Shown one piece after another: positions 18,524 through 27,220 of a stretch of DNA of 64,000 nucleotides. Source of the DNA: Bacillota bacterium (GTDB lineage: Bacteria; Bacillota; Clostridia; Acetivibrionales; DSM-1351). The position numbers and the translations under genes were made by a program. Position 1 is the first letter of the stretch. Each line of letters starts with the position of its first letter. The notes under the pieces were generated by a model that saw nothing but the letters and a program-made list of their open reading frames with translations, was not told where the DNA came from and did not search any database. Where the stretch lies: contig JAEZRV010000090.1 in assembly GCA_023444055.1 (NCBI GenBank), forward strand, positions 124,001 through 188,000, read 5' to 3'.

Positions 18524-19909
18524 TCATAAAACATCTGCAAAATGCGGTCTCAATCTCTTAAACAACAATATTCCTGCAAAAAATAAAATTAATGTAATAA
18601 CCCAATAGCTTATAGTTAAGTTGTAATGCTGCCAAAACCAAATATGGTTTATAAACGAATCTCTATAACCTTCGACAAGGTAATAAACAGGGTTTAATTT
18701 AAATAGGAAATGATACTTTTCGGGCATGATTTTGAAAGACCAAAATATTGGAGTTAACCAAAACCCGAACTGAATTATTATTGCTATAATCTGTCCGAGA
18801 TCCCTTAAGAATACAACAAGTGCTGACGTAATCCAAGATAGCCCTAGTAAAAGTGCAATTGTTGCAAATAAATAATATACAACTTGTATGTTATATATAC
18901 TTGGCTTATAGCCATATACTATAAACATTATAAAAATAACAACTATAAAAAACAAATGAATAAATAATGCTGACAAAATTCTAATAATTGGTAAAGAGCT
19001 CACCCTAAAAACAATCTTTTTTACTAGATAACCATTATCAATGACAGAATTTGTAGCTCCCTGCAAAGCCTCTGAAAAGAAAAACCATGGAACCATGCCG
19101 CATATTAGCCAAAGCACATATGGGAAATTATCCACTGGAGCAGATTTAAATCCGACTTGGAATACAAACCAAAATATAAGGATCGTTACCATAGGCTGAA
19201 TAAAAGCCCATACTATACCTAAGTATGATCCTAAATACCTATTCTGCAGATCCTTTTTAGCTAATTCTAAAATGAGATGTCTGGATTTTATTAAGTCCAT
19301 TAGAAAAATTAAAGCTCTTTTGTAAACTAATGATAATATATATATACAGCAAATTAGTATTACCAACAAACTAGGAACTAAGTAAAAATATATTTTATCA
19401 CTATTTTTTATTGAGCTAAACAAGTTTTTAACATCACCACTTATAATTGACGGATCATTTCCAGTAATATGCAAATACAAGATATCATCTTTCAAACTTG
19501 CAGAAGCTATATCTTTTGAAAATTCTAAACTATCAATATTACTTCTTATATCAAAAGAATAATTGCTATCAAAGTTCTTAACTAGTACATCCTTTATCTC
19601 AACATCGCTTGGTTGACTGCCAGTGTCCAGCCGGAAGGATACGATATCTTTTTTGTTTAGTTTAAACTTAACTGTTTGAAACAAATCTGATTTACTAACA
19701 TTTACCTTTATCGAGCTCTCTTCGCTGAATTGTTCGCTGTCTGTAGTTATATAAAACAACTGCCAAAAATCGTCATTTTGGATTTTCGCAGTTACTTCTA
19801 AAGTTAACGGTTGTCCCTCAAAATAATATTGCCAAGGTGCTTGTATACTTACAAATATTATTGCTAATACTGCAATAACTACAGTTATACCTTTTAATCT
19901 CCTAGTCAA
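18524..19909 (-). CDS. Wzm-type ABC-2 polysaccharide export permease with N-terminal ectodomain
   Basis: 461 residues against about 260 for ordinary Wzm/TagG. The C-terminal 250 residues are the ABC-2 permease (AKKDLQNRYLGSYLGIVWAFIQP, then about six membrane segments). The extra N-terminus has a membrane helix at about 6-24, a polar, probably beta-rich segment to about 180 expected outside the membrane, and a second helix at about 181-200. The start is TTG at 19909 with GAGGGA upstream. It is followed 37 bp later by the Wzt-like ATPase, so the two form the exporter. The ectodomain could touch the emerging glycan or an acceptor, but no recognised domain is visible in it. Confidence 0.87.
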   Translation of the reverse strand: MTRRLKGITVVIAVLAIIFVSIQAPWQYYFEGQPLTLEVTAKIQNDDFWQLFYITTDSEQFSEESSIKVNVSKSDLFQTVKFKLNKKDIVSFRLDTGSQPSDVEIKDVLVKNFDSNYSFDIRSNIDSLEFSKDIASASLKDDILYLHITGNDPSIISGDVKNLFSSIKNSDKIYFYLVPSLLVILICCIYILSLVYKRALIFLMDLIKSRHLILELAKKDLQNRYLGSYLGIVWAFIQPMVTILIFWFVFQVGFKSAPVDNFPYVLWLICGMVPWFFFSEALQGATNSVIDNGYLVKKIVFRVSSLPIIRILSALFIHLFFIVVIFIMFIVYGYKPSIYNIQVVYYLFATIALLLGLSWITSALVVFLRDLGQIIAIIIQFGFWLTPIFWSFKIMPEKYHFLFKLNPVYYLVEGYRDSFINHIWFWQHYNLTISYWVITLILFFAGILLFKRLRPHFADVL

Positions 19910-19933
19910 ATTAAATCCCTCTTTACTTTATGA

Positions 19934-20983
19934 TTATCTACTCTTATACATCTTTTCATAGTAGTCTTGATACTCTCCAGACCTGATCTTATTTGTCCAG
20001 TCAAGGTTGTCCAAATACCAACGTATTGTTCTAACAATACCTTCATCAAACATTACTGTTGGCTCCCAACCTAGCTCATCCTTTATTTTTGTGGCATCAA
20101 TCGCATATCTCTTGTCATGTCCAGGTCTATCCTTAACATACTTAATTAAGCTTTCAGGCTTATTAAGTTCCTTTAGTATCAACTTTACAATATCTATATT
20201 AGCCTTTTCATTATGACCACCAATATTAAAAACTTCACCAGACTTTCCACCGTGTAGCACCATGTCGATTGCCCTGCAATGATCTTCAACATACAGCCAG
20301 TCCCTTATATTCATGCCATCTCCGTACACAGGAAGTCCTTTATCCTCAAGTGCATTAGAAATCATGAGCGGTATAAGTTTTTCAGGAAATTGGTATGGTC
20401 CATAGTTGTTTGAGCATCTTGTTATATTCACATTAAGTCCAAAGGTCTCATGATAAGCTCTTACAAATACATCTGCCGATGTTTTACTAGCTGAATATGG
20501 ACTATTTGGCGCAAGAGGAGTATTCTCTGTGAAGTAACCATCAGCACCTAATGAGCCATAAACTTCATCTGTAGAAACCTGAAGATACTTGTTGTCTACT
20601 ACAACTCCGGAATCCTGCTTAATCCAATATTTTTTACAAGCATCAAGAAGCACCTGAGTTCCCATTATATTTGTCTTTAAAAATATTTGGGGGTCTATAA
20701 TGCTTCTGTCAACATGGGATTCTGCTGCAAAGTTTACCACATATTTCGGTGCATATTTATTAAATATACTATCAACCAAATCCGTATCACATATATCACC
20801 TTTTATGAAAGTATAGTTTTGGCATCTGTCTACGTCCTTAAGATTATCCAAATTACCCGCATAAGTCAAAGCATCAAGGTTTATAAATTTATATTCTGGA
20901 TATTTATCTGTCATGTATATAAGAAAATTACTTCCGATAAATCCTGCGCCGCCTGTAACTAAAACAGTTATATTATTACTCAT
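19934..20983 (-). CDS. rmlB: dTDP-glucose 4,6-dehydratase
   Basis: 349 residues from the ATG at 20983 (MSNNITVLVTGGAGFIGSN). The NAD motif GGAGFIG, the STDEVYGS segment carrying the catalytic D and E, and YSASK with the Tyr-Lys pair are all intact. It turns dTDP-glucose into dTDP-4-keto-6-deoxyglucose, the second step of rhamnose synthesis. An in-frame ATG at 21004 would add seven residues, but they lie inside the 3' arm of a stem-loop and are not expected in the family. The strong SD at 21045-21050 is separated from 20983 by that stem-loop. Rml order here is D-A-C-B, all on the minus strand. Confidence 0.95.
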   Translation of the reverse strand: MSNNITVLVTGGAGFIGSNFLIYMTDKYPEYKFINLDALTYAGNLDNLKDVDRCQNYTFIKGDICDTDLVDSIFNKYAPKYVVNFAAESHVDRSIIDPQIFLKTNIMGTQVLLDACKKYWIKQDSGVVVDNKYLQVSTDEVYGSLGADGYFTENTPLAPNSPYSASKTSADVFVRAYHETFGLNVNITRCSNNYGPYQFPEKLIPLMISNALEDKGLPVYGDGMNIRDWLYVEDHCRAIDMVLHGGKSGEVFNIGGHNEKANIDIVKLILKELNKPESLIKYVKDRPGHDKRYAIDATKIKDELGWEPTVMFDEGIVRTIRWYLDNLDWTNKIRSGEYQDYYEKMYKSR

Positions 20984-21080
20984 AGTTGTGCCCATGCCCA
21001 GCATTTCTCACAAAACATCATGACAGAAATGGCATGGGCTCGGTACCTCCTTCATTTATTTTTATATTTCTTTGAACCTT
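20984..21080 (-). promoter_or_regulatory. Conserved leader with stem-loop between SD and start codon, copy B
   Basis: The element fills nearly the whole gap between rmlC and rmlB. Minus-strand order: AAGGTTCAAAGAAAT (21066-21080), spacer, AAGGAGGTACCGAG, then stem arms 21031-21039 and 20990-20998 (GCCCATGCC with GGCATGGGC, nine pairs), with an inner ATTTCT/AGAAAT pairing, then six bases (ACAACT) and ATG at 20983. An ATG inside the 5' arm with good SD spacing would give only the pentapeptide MPFLS before a stop. Copy A at 6499-6615 shares SD, flanks and spacing. Confidence 0.68.
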
Positions 21081-21096
21081 CTTCTCCTTAAATTTA

Positions 21097-21657
21097 TTAA
21101 AGTGTAACATAATTTTGCTCAGCAAGTGTTTTTAATCTCTTGTCTTTATCTGAGAGTAATAGCTCATCAATACCTTCTATCGGCCATTTAATATCTATTT
21201 CTGAGTCACTCCACAATATTCCACCCTCAAACTCTGGATGATAAAAATCAGTACATTTATAAACAAACTCTGCTTCATCTGAAAGCACTAAGAAACCATG
21301 TGCAAAACCTTCTGGAACAAAAAACTGCTTACGATTCTCTGCTGATAAAATTATTCCATGCCATTTTTTATAAGTAGCTGATCCTTCTCTTAAATCTATA
21401 GCTACATCGAAAACCTCACCTGATAAAACTCTAACAAGCTTACCCTGTTGATGTTTCGTTTGAAAGTGAAGTCCCCTGAGTACACCCTTGCGTGACTTAG
21501 ACTGATTGTCCTGTACAAAAGTCATATCCAGTCCCGCCTCTTTAAAATCATTGTAATTATATGTTTCCATGAAGTACCCACGATGATCTCCAAATACTTT
21601 TGGCTCGACAATCATAAGCCCTTCAATTTCTGTCTTTATAAAATTAAACTGCCCCAT
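21097..21657 (-). CDS. rmlC: dTDP-4-dehydrorhamnose 3,5-epimerase
   Basis: 186 residues, full length. The cupin fold signature is present: GYFMETYN, VQDNQSKSRKGVLRGLHFQ with the catalytic histidine, GEVFDVAIDLR and FFVPEGFAHGFLVLSD. The enzyme epimerises C3 and C5 of dTDP-4-keto-6-deoxyglucose. It lies between rmlA and rmlB in one operon; the 113-bp gap to rmlB contains the stem-loop leader, while the 75-bp gap to rmlA shows nothing clear. Confidence 0.95.
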   Translation of the reverse strand: MGQFNFIKTEIEGLMIVEPKVFGDHRGYFMETYNYNDFKEAGLDMTFVQDNQSKSRKGVLRGLHFQTKHQQGKLVRVLSGEVFDVAIDLREGSATYKKWHGIILSAENRKQFFVPEGFAHGFLVLSDEAEFVYKCTDFYHPEFEGGILWSDSEIDIKWPIEGIDELLLSDKDKRLKTLAEQNYVTL

Positions 21658-21732
21658 TTTCTAAACACCTCTGACTTATAGCTTAGTCTAAGTAGCGATA
21701 TCTTTAAAACTACCACTATTTAATAATACTCT

Positions 21733-22602
21733 TTAAAAACCTTCTGCAATTTTCATTAGGTATTTACCATAATCGCTTTTATTTAACATCTGTGCAAGTT
21801 CAATTAACTGCATTTTATCAATGTAGCCCTTCTTGTAGGCTATTTCCTCAAGACATGCAATATATAGTCCCTGACGTTTTTGAATTGTTTCTACATAATT
21901 GCTAGCTTCCAGCATAGTGTCATGAGTTCCTGTATCAAGCCACGCCATGCCTCTTCCAAGCAGCTTTACGTTGAGTTTTCCCCTTTTTAGATAATCATTA
22001 TTAACAGAAGTAATCTCAAGTTCCCCTCTAGCTGAAGGCTTAATGCTCTTTGCGATGCTAATAACATCATTATCATAAAAATATAGTCCAGGTACTGCAT
22101 AGTTTGATTTAGGATGCGTTGGTTTTTCTTCAATAGAAATAACCCTGCCATCACTTGCAAACTCAACTACTCCGTATGCTTGTGGGTTACTTACATAGTA
22201 GCCAAAAATAGTTGAATAGTCAGTAACTCTTGCAGCTTCCTCAAGAGTTTTCCCAAAGCTCTGTCCATAGAATATATTATCTCCCAGCACTAAAGCTACA
22301 GAGTCATTTCCAATAAACTTTTCACCAATAATAAATGCTTCAGCCAATCCATTAGGTGCTGGCTGTACGGCATATGACAAATTCAAGCCCAAATACGAGC
22401 CATCACCAAAAAGTTCTTCAAACAACCCTATATCCCTCGGTGTTGATATTATTAATATGTCCCTGATGCCTGCAAGCATAAGTACCGACATAGGATAGTA
22501 TATCATAGGTTTATCATATACAGGGATAATTTGCTTTGATATAGCTTTAGTTATAGGATATAGCCTGGTACCTGATCCACCTGCAAGAATAATGCCCTTC
22601 AT
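21733..22602 (-). CDS. rmlA: Glucose-1-phosphate thymidylyltransferase
   Basis: 289 residues. The nucleotidyltransferase motif GGSGTRLYPITKAISKQ lies at residues 8-24, followed by VYDKPMIYYP, LVLGDNIFYG and VISIEEKPTHPKSNYAVPG. These are the RmlA short-form signatures, including the allosteric C-terminal region. It makes dTDP-glucose from dTTP and glucose 1-phosphate, the first step of dTDP-rhamnose synthesis. It lies 60 bp downstream of rmlD. Confidence 0.95.
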   Translation of the reverse strand: MKGIILAGGSGTRLYPITKAISKQIIPVYDKPMIYYPMSVLMLAGIRDILIISTPRDIGLFEELFGDGSYLGLNLSYAVQPAPNGLAEAFIIGEKFIGNDSVALVLGDNIFYGQSFGKTLEEAARVTDYSTIFGYYVSNPQAYGVVEFASDGRVISIEEKPTHPKSNYAVPGLYFYDNDVISIAKSIKPSARGELEITSVNNDYLKRGKLNVKLLGRGMAWLDTGTHDTMLEASNYVETIQKRQGLYIACLEEIAYKKGYIDKMQLIELAQMLNKSDYGKYLMKIAEGF

Positions 22603-22662
22603 GCTTGTAGCCCCTCTCCAATTCGTGTTTTCAATAACTTCCTTAAATATATAATCATATCA

Positions 22663-23502
22663 TTAGTTCTGTTTTAAATACTCCTCAATCGCTTCTTCCC
22701 ACGATCTAAAAGTATTCATCTCAACAAGCTTTAGCATAAAATTGTCTAATACTGAAAACTTAGGTCTTGGTGCTGGTCTGTTTAGCTCTTCACTAGTTAT
22801 TGGATTTACCTTAATATTAATACCTTTTAGCTCGAATATTCGTTTTGCAAAATCATACCAACTGCACTGTTCTTCGCAGGTTGCATGATATGTTCCATAA
22901 CTTTCTGTATTCACCAAATTAATAATACATCGAGCTAAGTCAACGGTACTTGTAGGCGAACCCACCTGATCATTTACAACATTCAATTCATTGTTTTCTT
23001 TAGCGAGTTTTAGCATTGTTCGGACAAAATTGTTTCCCTCACCATAAAGCCACGCTGTTCTTATAATAAAGTGTTTTGGATTTGTTTGTCTTACTAATAG
23101 CTCACCTAATTCCTTGCTACTACCATAAACACTTTGAGGATTTGTTTTGTCATACTCCCTCTTCGGCACGTTACCAGTGCCGTCAAATACATAGTCTGTA
23201 GAAACCTGTAGCAACTTAGCTCCAATACTATAAGCTGCTGTAGATAGGTTTTGTGCACCTATGGCATTTACTCTAAAGGCTCCCACCTCGTTTGCTTCGC
23301 AGCCATCGACATTTGTAAATGCTGCACAATTAATAATAGCCTCAGGTTTATGACTCTTTACCAGCTCGAATACCTGATCTTGATTTGTTATATCAAGATT
23401 GTGTATATCGGTTTCAATTAATTGATATTTATCTCTACAAGCCAGCTGTTTGATTAGTTCTATACCAAGCTGACCTCTGCTACCCGTTATTAGTAACTTC
23501 AT
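22663..23502 (-). CDS. rmlD: dTDP-4-dehydrorhamnose reductase
   Basis: 279 residues. The NADPH motif is GSRGQLG at 7-13, the active-site serine segment is QVSTDYVFDGTG, and YGSSKELGE carries the Tyr-Lys pair. It reduces dTDP-4-keto-rhamnose to dTDP-L-rhamnose. It is the first gene of the minus-strand polysaccharide operon; a promoter candidate lies at 23538-23566, shortly upstream. Placing rmlD first, ahead of rmlA, is less common than rmlABCD orders but is seen in Firmicutes. Confidence 0.94.
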   Translation of the reverse strand: MKLLITGSRGQLGIELIKQLACRDKYQLIETDIHNLDITNQDQVFELVKSHKPEAIINCAAFTNVDGCEANEVGAFRVNAIGAQNLSTAAYSIGAKLLQVSTDYVFDGTGNVPKREYDKTNPQSVYGSSKELGELLVRQTNPKHFIIRTAWLYGEGNNFVRTMLKLAKENNELNVVNDQVGSPTSTVDLARCIINLVNTESYGTYHATCEEQCSWYDFAKRIFELKGINIKVNPITSEELNRPAPRPKFSVLDNFMLKLVEMNTFRSWEEAIEEYLKQN

Positions 23503-23537
23503 AGTATCCCCTTGTTCATTTATCTATTAAATTTTAC

Positions 23538-23566
23538 AGTCTAGCTCAATTCAAAATCATAGTCAA
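23538..23566 (-). promoter_or_regulatory. Candidate sigma-A promoter for the rmlD-led operon
   Basis: On the minus strand TTGACT (23561-23566) is followed after 17 bp by TAGACT (23538-23543). The -35 matches the consensus in five of six positions and the -10 in four of six. A start near 23531 would leave a leader of about 30 nt before rmlD. It faces away from the promoter at 23752-23780 in the same 309-bp gap, whose remainder is AT-rich with no gene seen. Confidence 0.5.
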
Positions 23567-23751
23567 TCAAAATTACACAACTTATATTGTAGAATAATAA
23601 TTTAGTAACATCAATACTTTTATTTATTTCTATATTTTAATTTTAAATTTCTGTATATACTGTTATAATATGTCTTGGTATATTAAAAGCTATTTATTAT
23701 ATTGTTAAAGCTTTTTAATGCTATTATACATATAACAAAATTTTTTGTTTG

Positions 23752-23780
23752 TTTACTCAATTATGTAACTATGTTAAAAT
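23752..23780 (+). promoter_or_regulatory. Candidate sigma-A promoter for the ligase-like gene
   Basis: TTTACT (23752-23757), a 17-bp spacer and TAAAAT (23775-23780) lie about 32 bp ahead of the ATG at 23812. The ribosome site AAAGGTGG follows at 23798-23805. Confidence 0.5.
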
Positions 23781-23811
23781 TATTTGAGCAAATTAAGAAA
23801 GGTGGTTTAAT

Positions 23812-25869
23812 ATGAAGTCAAATAAAAAGGCTCTATCTGTAAAGGATCATTACTATAAAATAATCCCTCTTGCATTAATATTACTCATCGTTCCATGCAT
23901 TGTTTTTCTAAAGCATTTTGTAGTTGAGGGTGTAGCTTTAGATTTTTCACTTACTGGAAAAGATTATTATGATTTTTTTGCTTATTACAAATCTGTCTGG
24001 TTAATGGCCCTTACATCGCTATCTGTAGTTTTTTGTATAATATATATGCAGTCTAAAAAGATAAAGCTAAGTCTTCCTGTTATTTTTATTCCTTTAGCTG
24101 TTTATTATGTATTTGTGTTTCTGTCCTCTGCTTTATCAAAATATCACGACCAAGCTTTTTGGGGATTCAATGATCGTTTTGAAGGTTTTTTTGTTATTAC
24201 CTGCTATGTTTTAATCTGTATGATGGCTGCTATCTTTACTACCTATGAGCATGATATTAAAATTCTTCTTGGAGCTTTGGTCATTTGTGGATTTATAGTT
24301 GGTATATTGGGAATTACTCAATATTGGGGGGTTGATTTTCTTCAATCATCTTTTGGTAGGAAATTAATACTTCCAAAAGAATTTTATAACTTAGGTTTAA
24401 ATTTTAATTTTCCTAAACAATATATTTACTCTACATTCTATAACCCTAATTATGTCGGTAGTTTTTTTGCAATGCTTCTCCCTATGAGTATAGTATTTGC
24501 CGTATTATCCAAAAAAATATATCAAAAAATTATAACCATTGTATTTAGTTGTATTTCATTTATCAATTTAATTGGCTGTCTTTCAACAACAGGCAATATT
24601 GCTTGTGCAGTTGCAGTTATCTTTCTTATAATCTTAATGAATAAGCAGTTCTTTAAGGCATGGCCTACAGTCCTTGTATTACTTGTAAGTTTTTCTGCCC
24701 TTCTATTTTGGATGAACAATATTTCAAATGGAACTATATTGCCTGGTTTAAATTTATCATCTGAAAAATCAGCTGGGATACAGACTAAACAGGTACAGCA
24801 GGAGATAGCCGAAGCCAACTCACAAACAGAATCAAAACTATTGCAACTAAAATCCACGCAGTCACAATCGCTAAAAGTACAAGAATTAGCTCTTCAATCA
24901 GCACATCCTCATAAATTAAGAGCACAAACACTAGAACAGACAAATCAGTCTCAGCCAAAACAGTTACAGTTAGAAAATTCTTCATCAGAACAAGTTGCTA
25001 CTTCATCACAAGCAGTTACAAGAAACTTAACTGATTTTAATATAAATAAAAATATTCTTAGCCTTTATTTGGATAGCGACGTGGCTTATGTTACTTTTAA
25101 CACTAGTGATAGTACTTGTGGCTTTACAGATAATTCTGGTAAAAACCTTGAAATCGTTAATGACACGACAGATCCGGATTTACTAGCATTTGTAGACACT
25201 AGGTTTAACGGTCTAAAACTAAAATTTGATGCAAATTACTTATCCATAATTGCTCCTAATGTAACCTTTAAAGTATATATTGAACCTAAAGAAAATGTTT
25301 TCAAATTTTTAGATTCGAGGGGTAGACCTGTAGATATGGATTCGCCTGAAAGCATCGGTTTTAAAGGCTATGAGCTTTGGGGTTCTTCTAGAGGCTATAT
25401 TTGGTCTCGCTCCTTACCTCTTATAAAGGATACTCTTTTGATTGGTCATGGACCAGATACTTATGCACTTGCCTTCCCTCAGAATGAATTTAATAGTAAA
25501 TTAAAGTATTTTAATACACCGTTTATCATGGTAGATAAGCCTCATAATATATACCTTCAGATAGCAATTAATACAGGTGTTATATCGCTCGTGGCATTTT
25601 TAGTTTTTGTAATTTGGTTTATCCTTAACGCCCTTAGACTTTACATCAAACCTAAAACTATAAATACTTATTATATCGCTGGTGTGAGCTGTGTGACGGC
25701 TGTAGTAGGTTTTCTTGTTGCAGGCTTAGCTAATGATAGCATAATCGGTGTAAGTGCCGTATTTTGGATTTTATTAGGCTTAGGAATTGCATGTAATAGA
25801 CTATATTCTAAATCAATAGAAGTACCTTCCGTACTAACTCAACAACAATTAAGAGGCAAGACTAAATAG
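23812..25869 (+). CDS. O-antigen ligase/Wzy-like membrane protein with Gln-rich insert
   Basis: 685 residues with about eight to ten membrane segments before residue 310 and three or four after 575. The ligase-family signature RGYIWSRSLPLIKDTLLIGHGPDTY lies near 530-555, followed by DKPHNIYLQIAINTG with the conserved histidine. Between them are a low-complexity Gln/Ser-rich stretch (about 322-405) and a soluble segment of about 120 residues. The family either polymerises lipid-linked units or joins glycans to an acceptor. The gene is divergent from the rmlD-led operon and has its own promoter and terminator. Since the Wzm/Wzt route normally needs no Wzy polymerase, this may instead transfer glycan to a protein or to wall, or serve another polymer. 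Confidence 0.83.
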   Translation: MKSNKKALSVKDHYYKIIPLALILLIVPCIVFLKHFVVEGVALDFSLTGKDYYDFFAYYKSVWLMALTSLSVVFCIIYMQSKKIKLSLPVIFIPLAVYYVFVFLSSALSKYHDQAFWGFNDRFEGFFVITCYVLICMMAAIFTTYEHDIKILLGALVICGFIVGILGITQYWGVDFLQSSFGRKLILPKEFYNLGLNFNFPKQYIYSTFYNPNYVGSFFAMLLPMSIVFAVLSKKIYQKIITIVFSCISFINLIGCLSTTGNIACAVAVIFLIILMNKQFFKAWPTVLVLLVSFSALLFWMNNISNGTILPGLNLSSEKSAGIQTKQVQQEIAEANSQTESKLLQLKSTQSQSLKVQELALQSAHPHKLRAQTLEQTNQSQPKQLQLENSSSEQVATSSQAVTRNLTDFNINKNILSLYLDSDVAYVTFNTSDSTCGFTDNSGKNLEIVNDTTDPDLLAFVDTRFNGLKLKFDANYLSIIAPNVTFKVYIEPKENVFKFLDSRGRPVDMDSPESIGFKGYELWGSSRGYIWSRSLPLIKDTLLIGHGPDTYALAFPQNEFNSKLKYFNTPFIMVDKPHNIYLQIAINTGVISLVAFLVFVIWFILNALRLYIKPKTINTYYIAGVSCVTAVVGFLVAGLANDSIIGVSAVFWILLGLGIACNRLYSKSIEVPSVLTQQQLRGKTK

Positions 25870-25905
25870 AATATTGTTTAACCTTACTGTATTTAAATTA
25901 TAGTT

Positions 25906-25946
25906 AAAGGGGATTTGTGTGAAGTTGCAACACAAATCCCCTTTTT
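25906..25946 (+). terminator. Rho-independent terminator
   Basis: A 15-bp perfect stem (AAAGGGGATTTGTGT with its complement at 25930-25944) ends in a T run, 36 bp after the ligase-like gene's stop. It sits between convergent genes; the A-rich 5' side could also serve transcripts from the TolC-like gene at 26061. Confidence 0.9.
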
Positions 25947-26060
25947 ATGGAACATTTATTTACTATTCTACTCATTTCTGGCTTTATAAACTAGCGTAGG
26001 CATGTCCTTCGCTAAGGCTTGATGGATTGCTCTTATGCTACCTAATGCAACCTCCCTAAA

Positions 26061-27197
26061 CTACAGTTTTTCCATATAAGCATTAAATCTCTGTACTTCT
26101 AAATAGAAATCTAGTTTTGCCTTCAGATATTCAATATTAGCTTCCTCTGCAGCATCAATAACAGCATTAAGATCAGATTTACTCAAAAGACCATGCTTTA
26201 ATTTTTCATTCGCTACCTCAAGATCTTTATCACATATCTCTTTATTTAATTGCTTAATAGCTATTTCATCTTCTAGATTTAATATAGTATTGTTTTCTTG
26301 GTAAACATGTTTTTCTATATTAATAATTTCATCCTTAAGAGCATATTCTTGATTTAGCCTTGTATCTTCTAAGGTATCTAGCTCAACTGGATCCTCTCTG
26401 TTTGTATTTTCTTTTACAATTTCAGCTTCAAGTTTAGCCTGCTCAATATTGAACTTAATATCTTTAATTTTATTGTTATTTTTCTGTCTATCTTCAATCA
26501 CTGATTTAATATCTATACTATCATAATCTGTATCTGGTACATCTATATCTTTAATTTGTATCTCATCCGTAATTTTTCTTCCTAATAAAGAATTAAGTGA
26601 CATTTTTGAATTGTTTTCTTCTCTATTAAGCTGAACTAGCTCATTTTTTGCTCTTTTTATATCTAGCTCAATCTTAGTAACTGCACTTGCAACACTTCTA
26701 CCCAATTTTACATCATTTTTCTTTACTTTTAAATCTGCGTCTAATCTAGCTATCAACGCATTTTGATAGGATATTTGCTTCTCTAAGAAAAGCAGTTTAA
26801 AATAGTTCTCTGTTATATTTAGCTTTATGTCTACTATCTCATTTTGTTTTTCATATTTCAAATTATCTAAGTCATTCTTTTTCTGTTCAGGATATAGAAC
26901 TTGAATCTTTCTATTCTCTATAAAGTATAGATCGTTCGTTTTCTGTAGTTCTTTACCTGTCAAAACAGGTGCATCTTTTGAAGAAATGGCCTTATCATTG
27001 TACCGATAATAAATATCAGTTGCATTTTTTATTTTCTCATCATATAGTTTTAAACTGCTGCTGTTTGATAACGCTGTATCTATTGCAGTCTGTAGGTTAA
27101 ATTCACTGTTTGTTTCTGCTGCAAAAACAGAAGAATATTGAAATACCATTAAAATGGCCAATAACATTGTCATTTTAGTTTTAAGTTTATTTATCAT
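26061..27197 (-). CDS. Secreted TolC/OEP-like coiled-coil protein (second of a pair)
   Basis: 378 residues. A signal peptide (KMTMLLAILMVFQYSSVFAA) is followed by long charged, heptad-patterned helices. The start NLQTAIDTALSNSSSLKLYDEKIKNA and the stretch LDLDADLKVKKNDVKLGRSVASA-like, here read as RLDADLKVKKNDVKLGRSV, match the repeated helical hairpin of TolC-type outer-membrane efflux proteins. No membrane beta-barrel segment is obvious. In a single-membrane Firmicute such proteins cannot be classical outer-membrane channels; a role at the wall or S-layer is more likely. The start at 27197 has AAAGGAAGG upstream. Its partner (27330-28613) lies just upstream; function unknown. Confidence 0.72.
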   Translation of the reverse strand: MINKLKTKMTMLLAILMVFQYSSVFAAETNSEFNLQTAIDTALSNSSSLKLYDEKIKNATDIYYRYNDKAISSKDAPVLTGKELQKTNDLYFIENRKIQVLYPEQKKNDLDNLKYEKQNEIVDIKLNITENYFKLLFLEKQISYQNALIARLDADLKVKKNDVKLGRSVASAVTKIELDIKRAKNELVQLNREENNSKMSLNSLLGRKITDEIQIKDIDVPDTDYDSIDIKSVIEDRQKNNNKIKDIKFNIEQAKLEAEIVKENTNREDPVELDTLEDTRLNQEYALKDEIINIEKHVYQENNTILNLEDEIAIKQLNKEICDKDLEVANEKLKHGLLSKSDLNAVIDAAEEANIEYLKAKLDFYLEVQRFNAYMEKL

Positions 27198-27220
27198 TTA
27201 ATAAACCTTCCTTTCATAAA

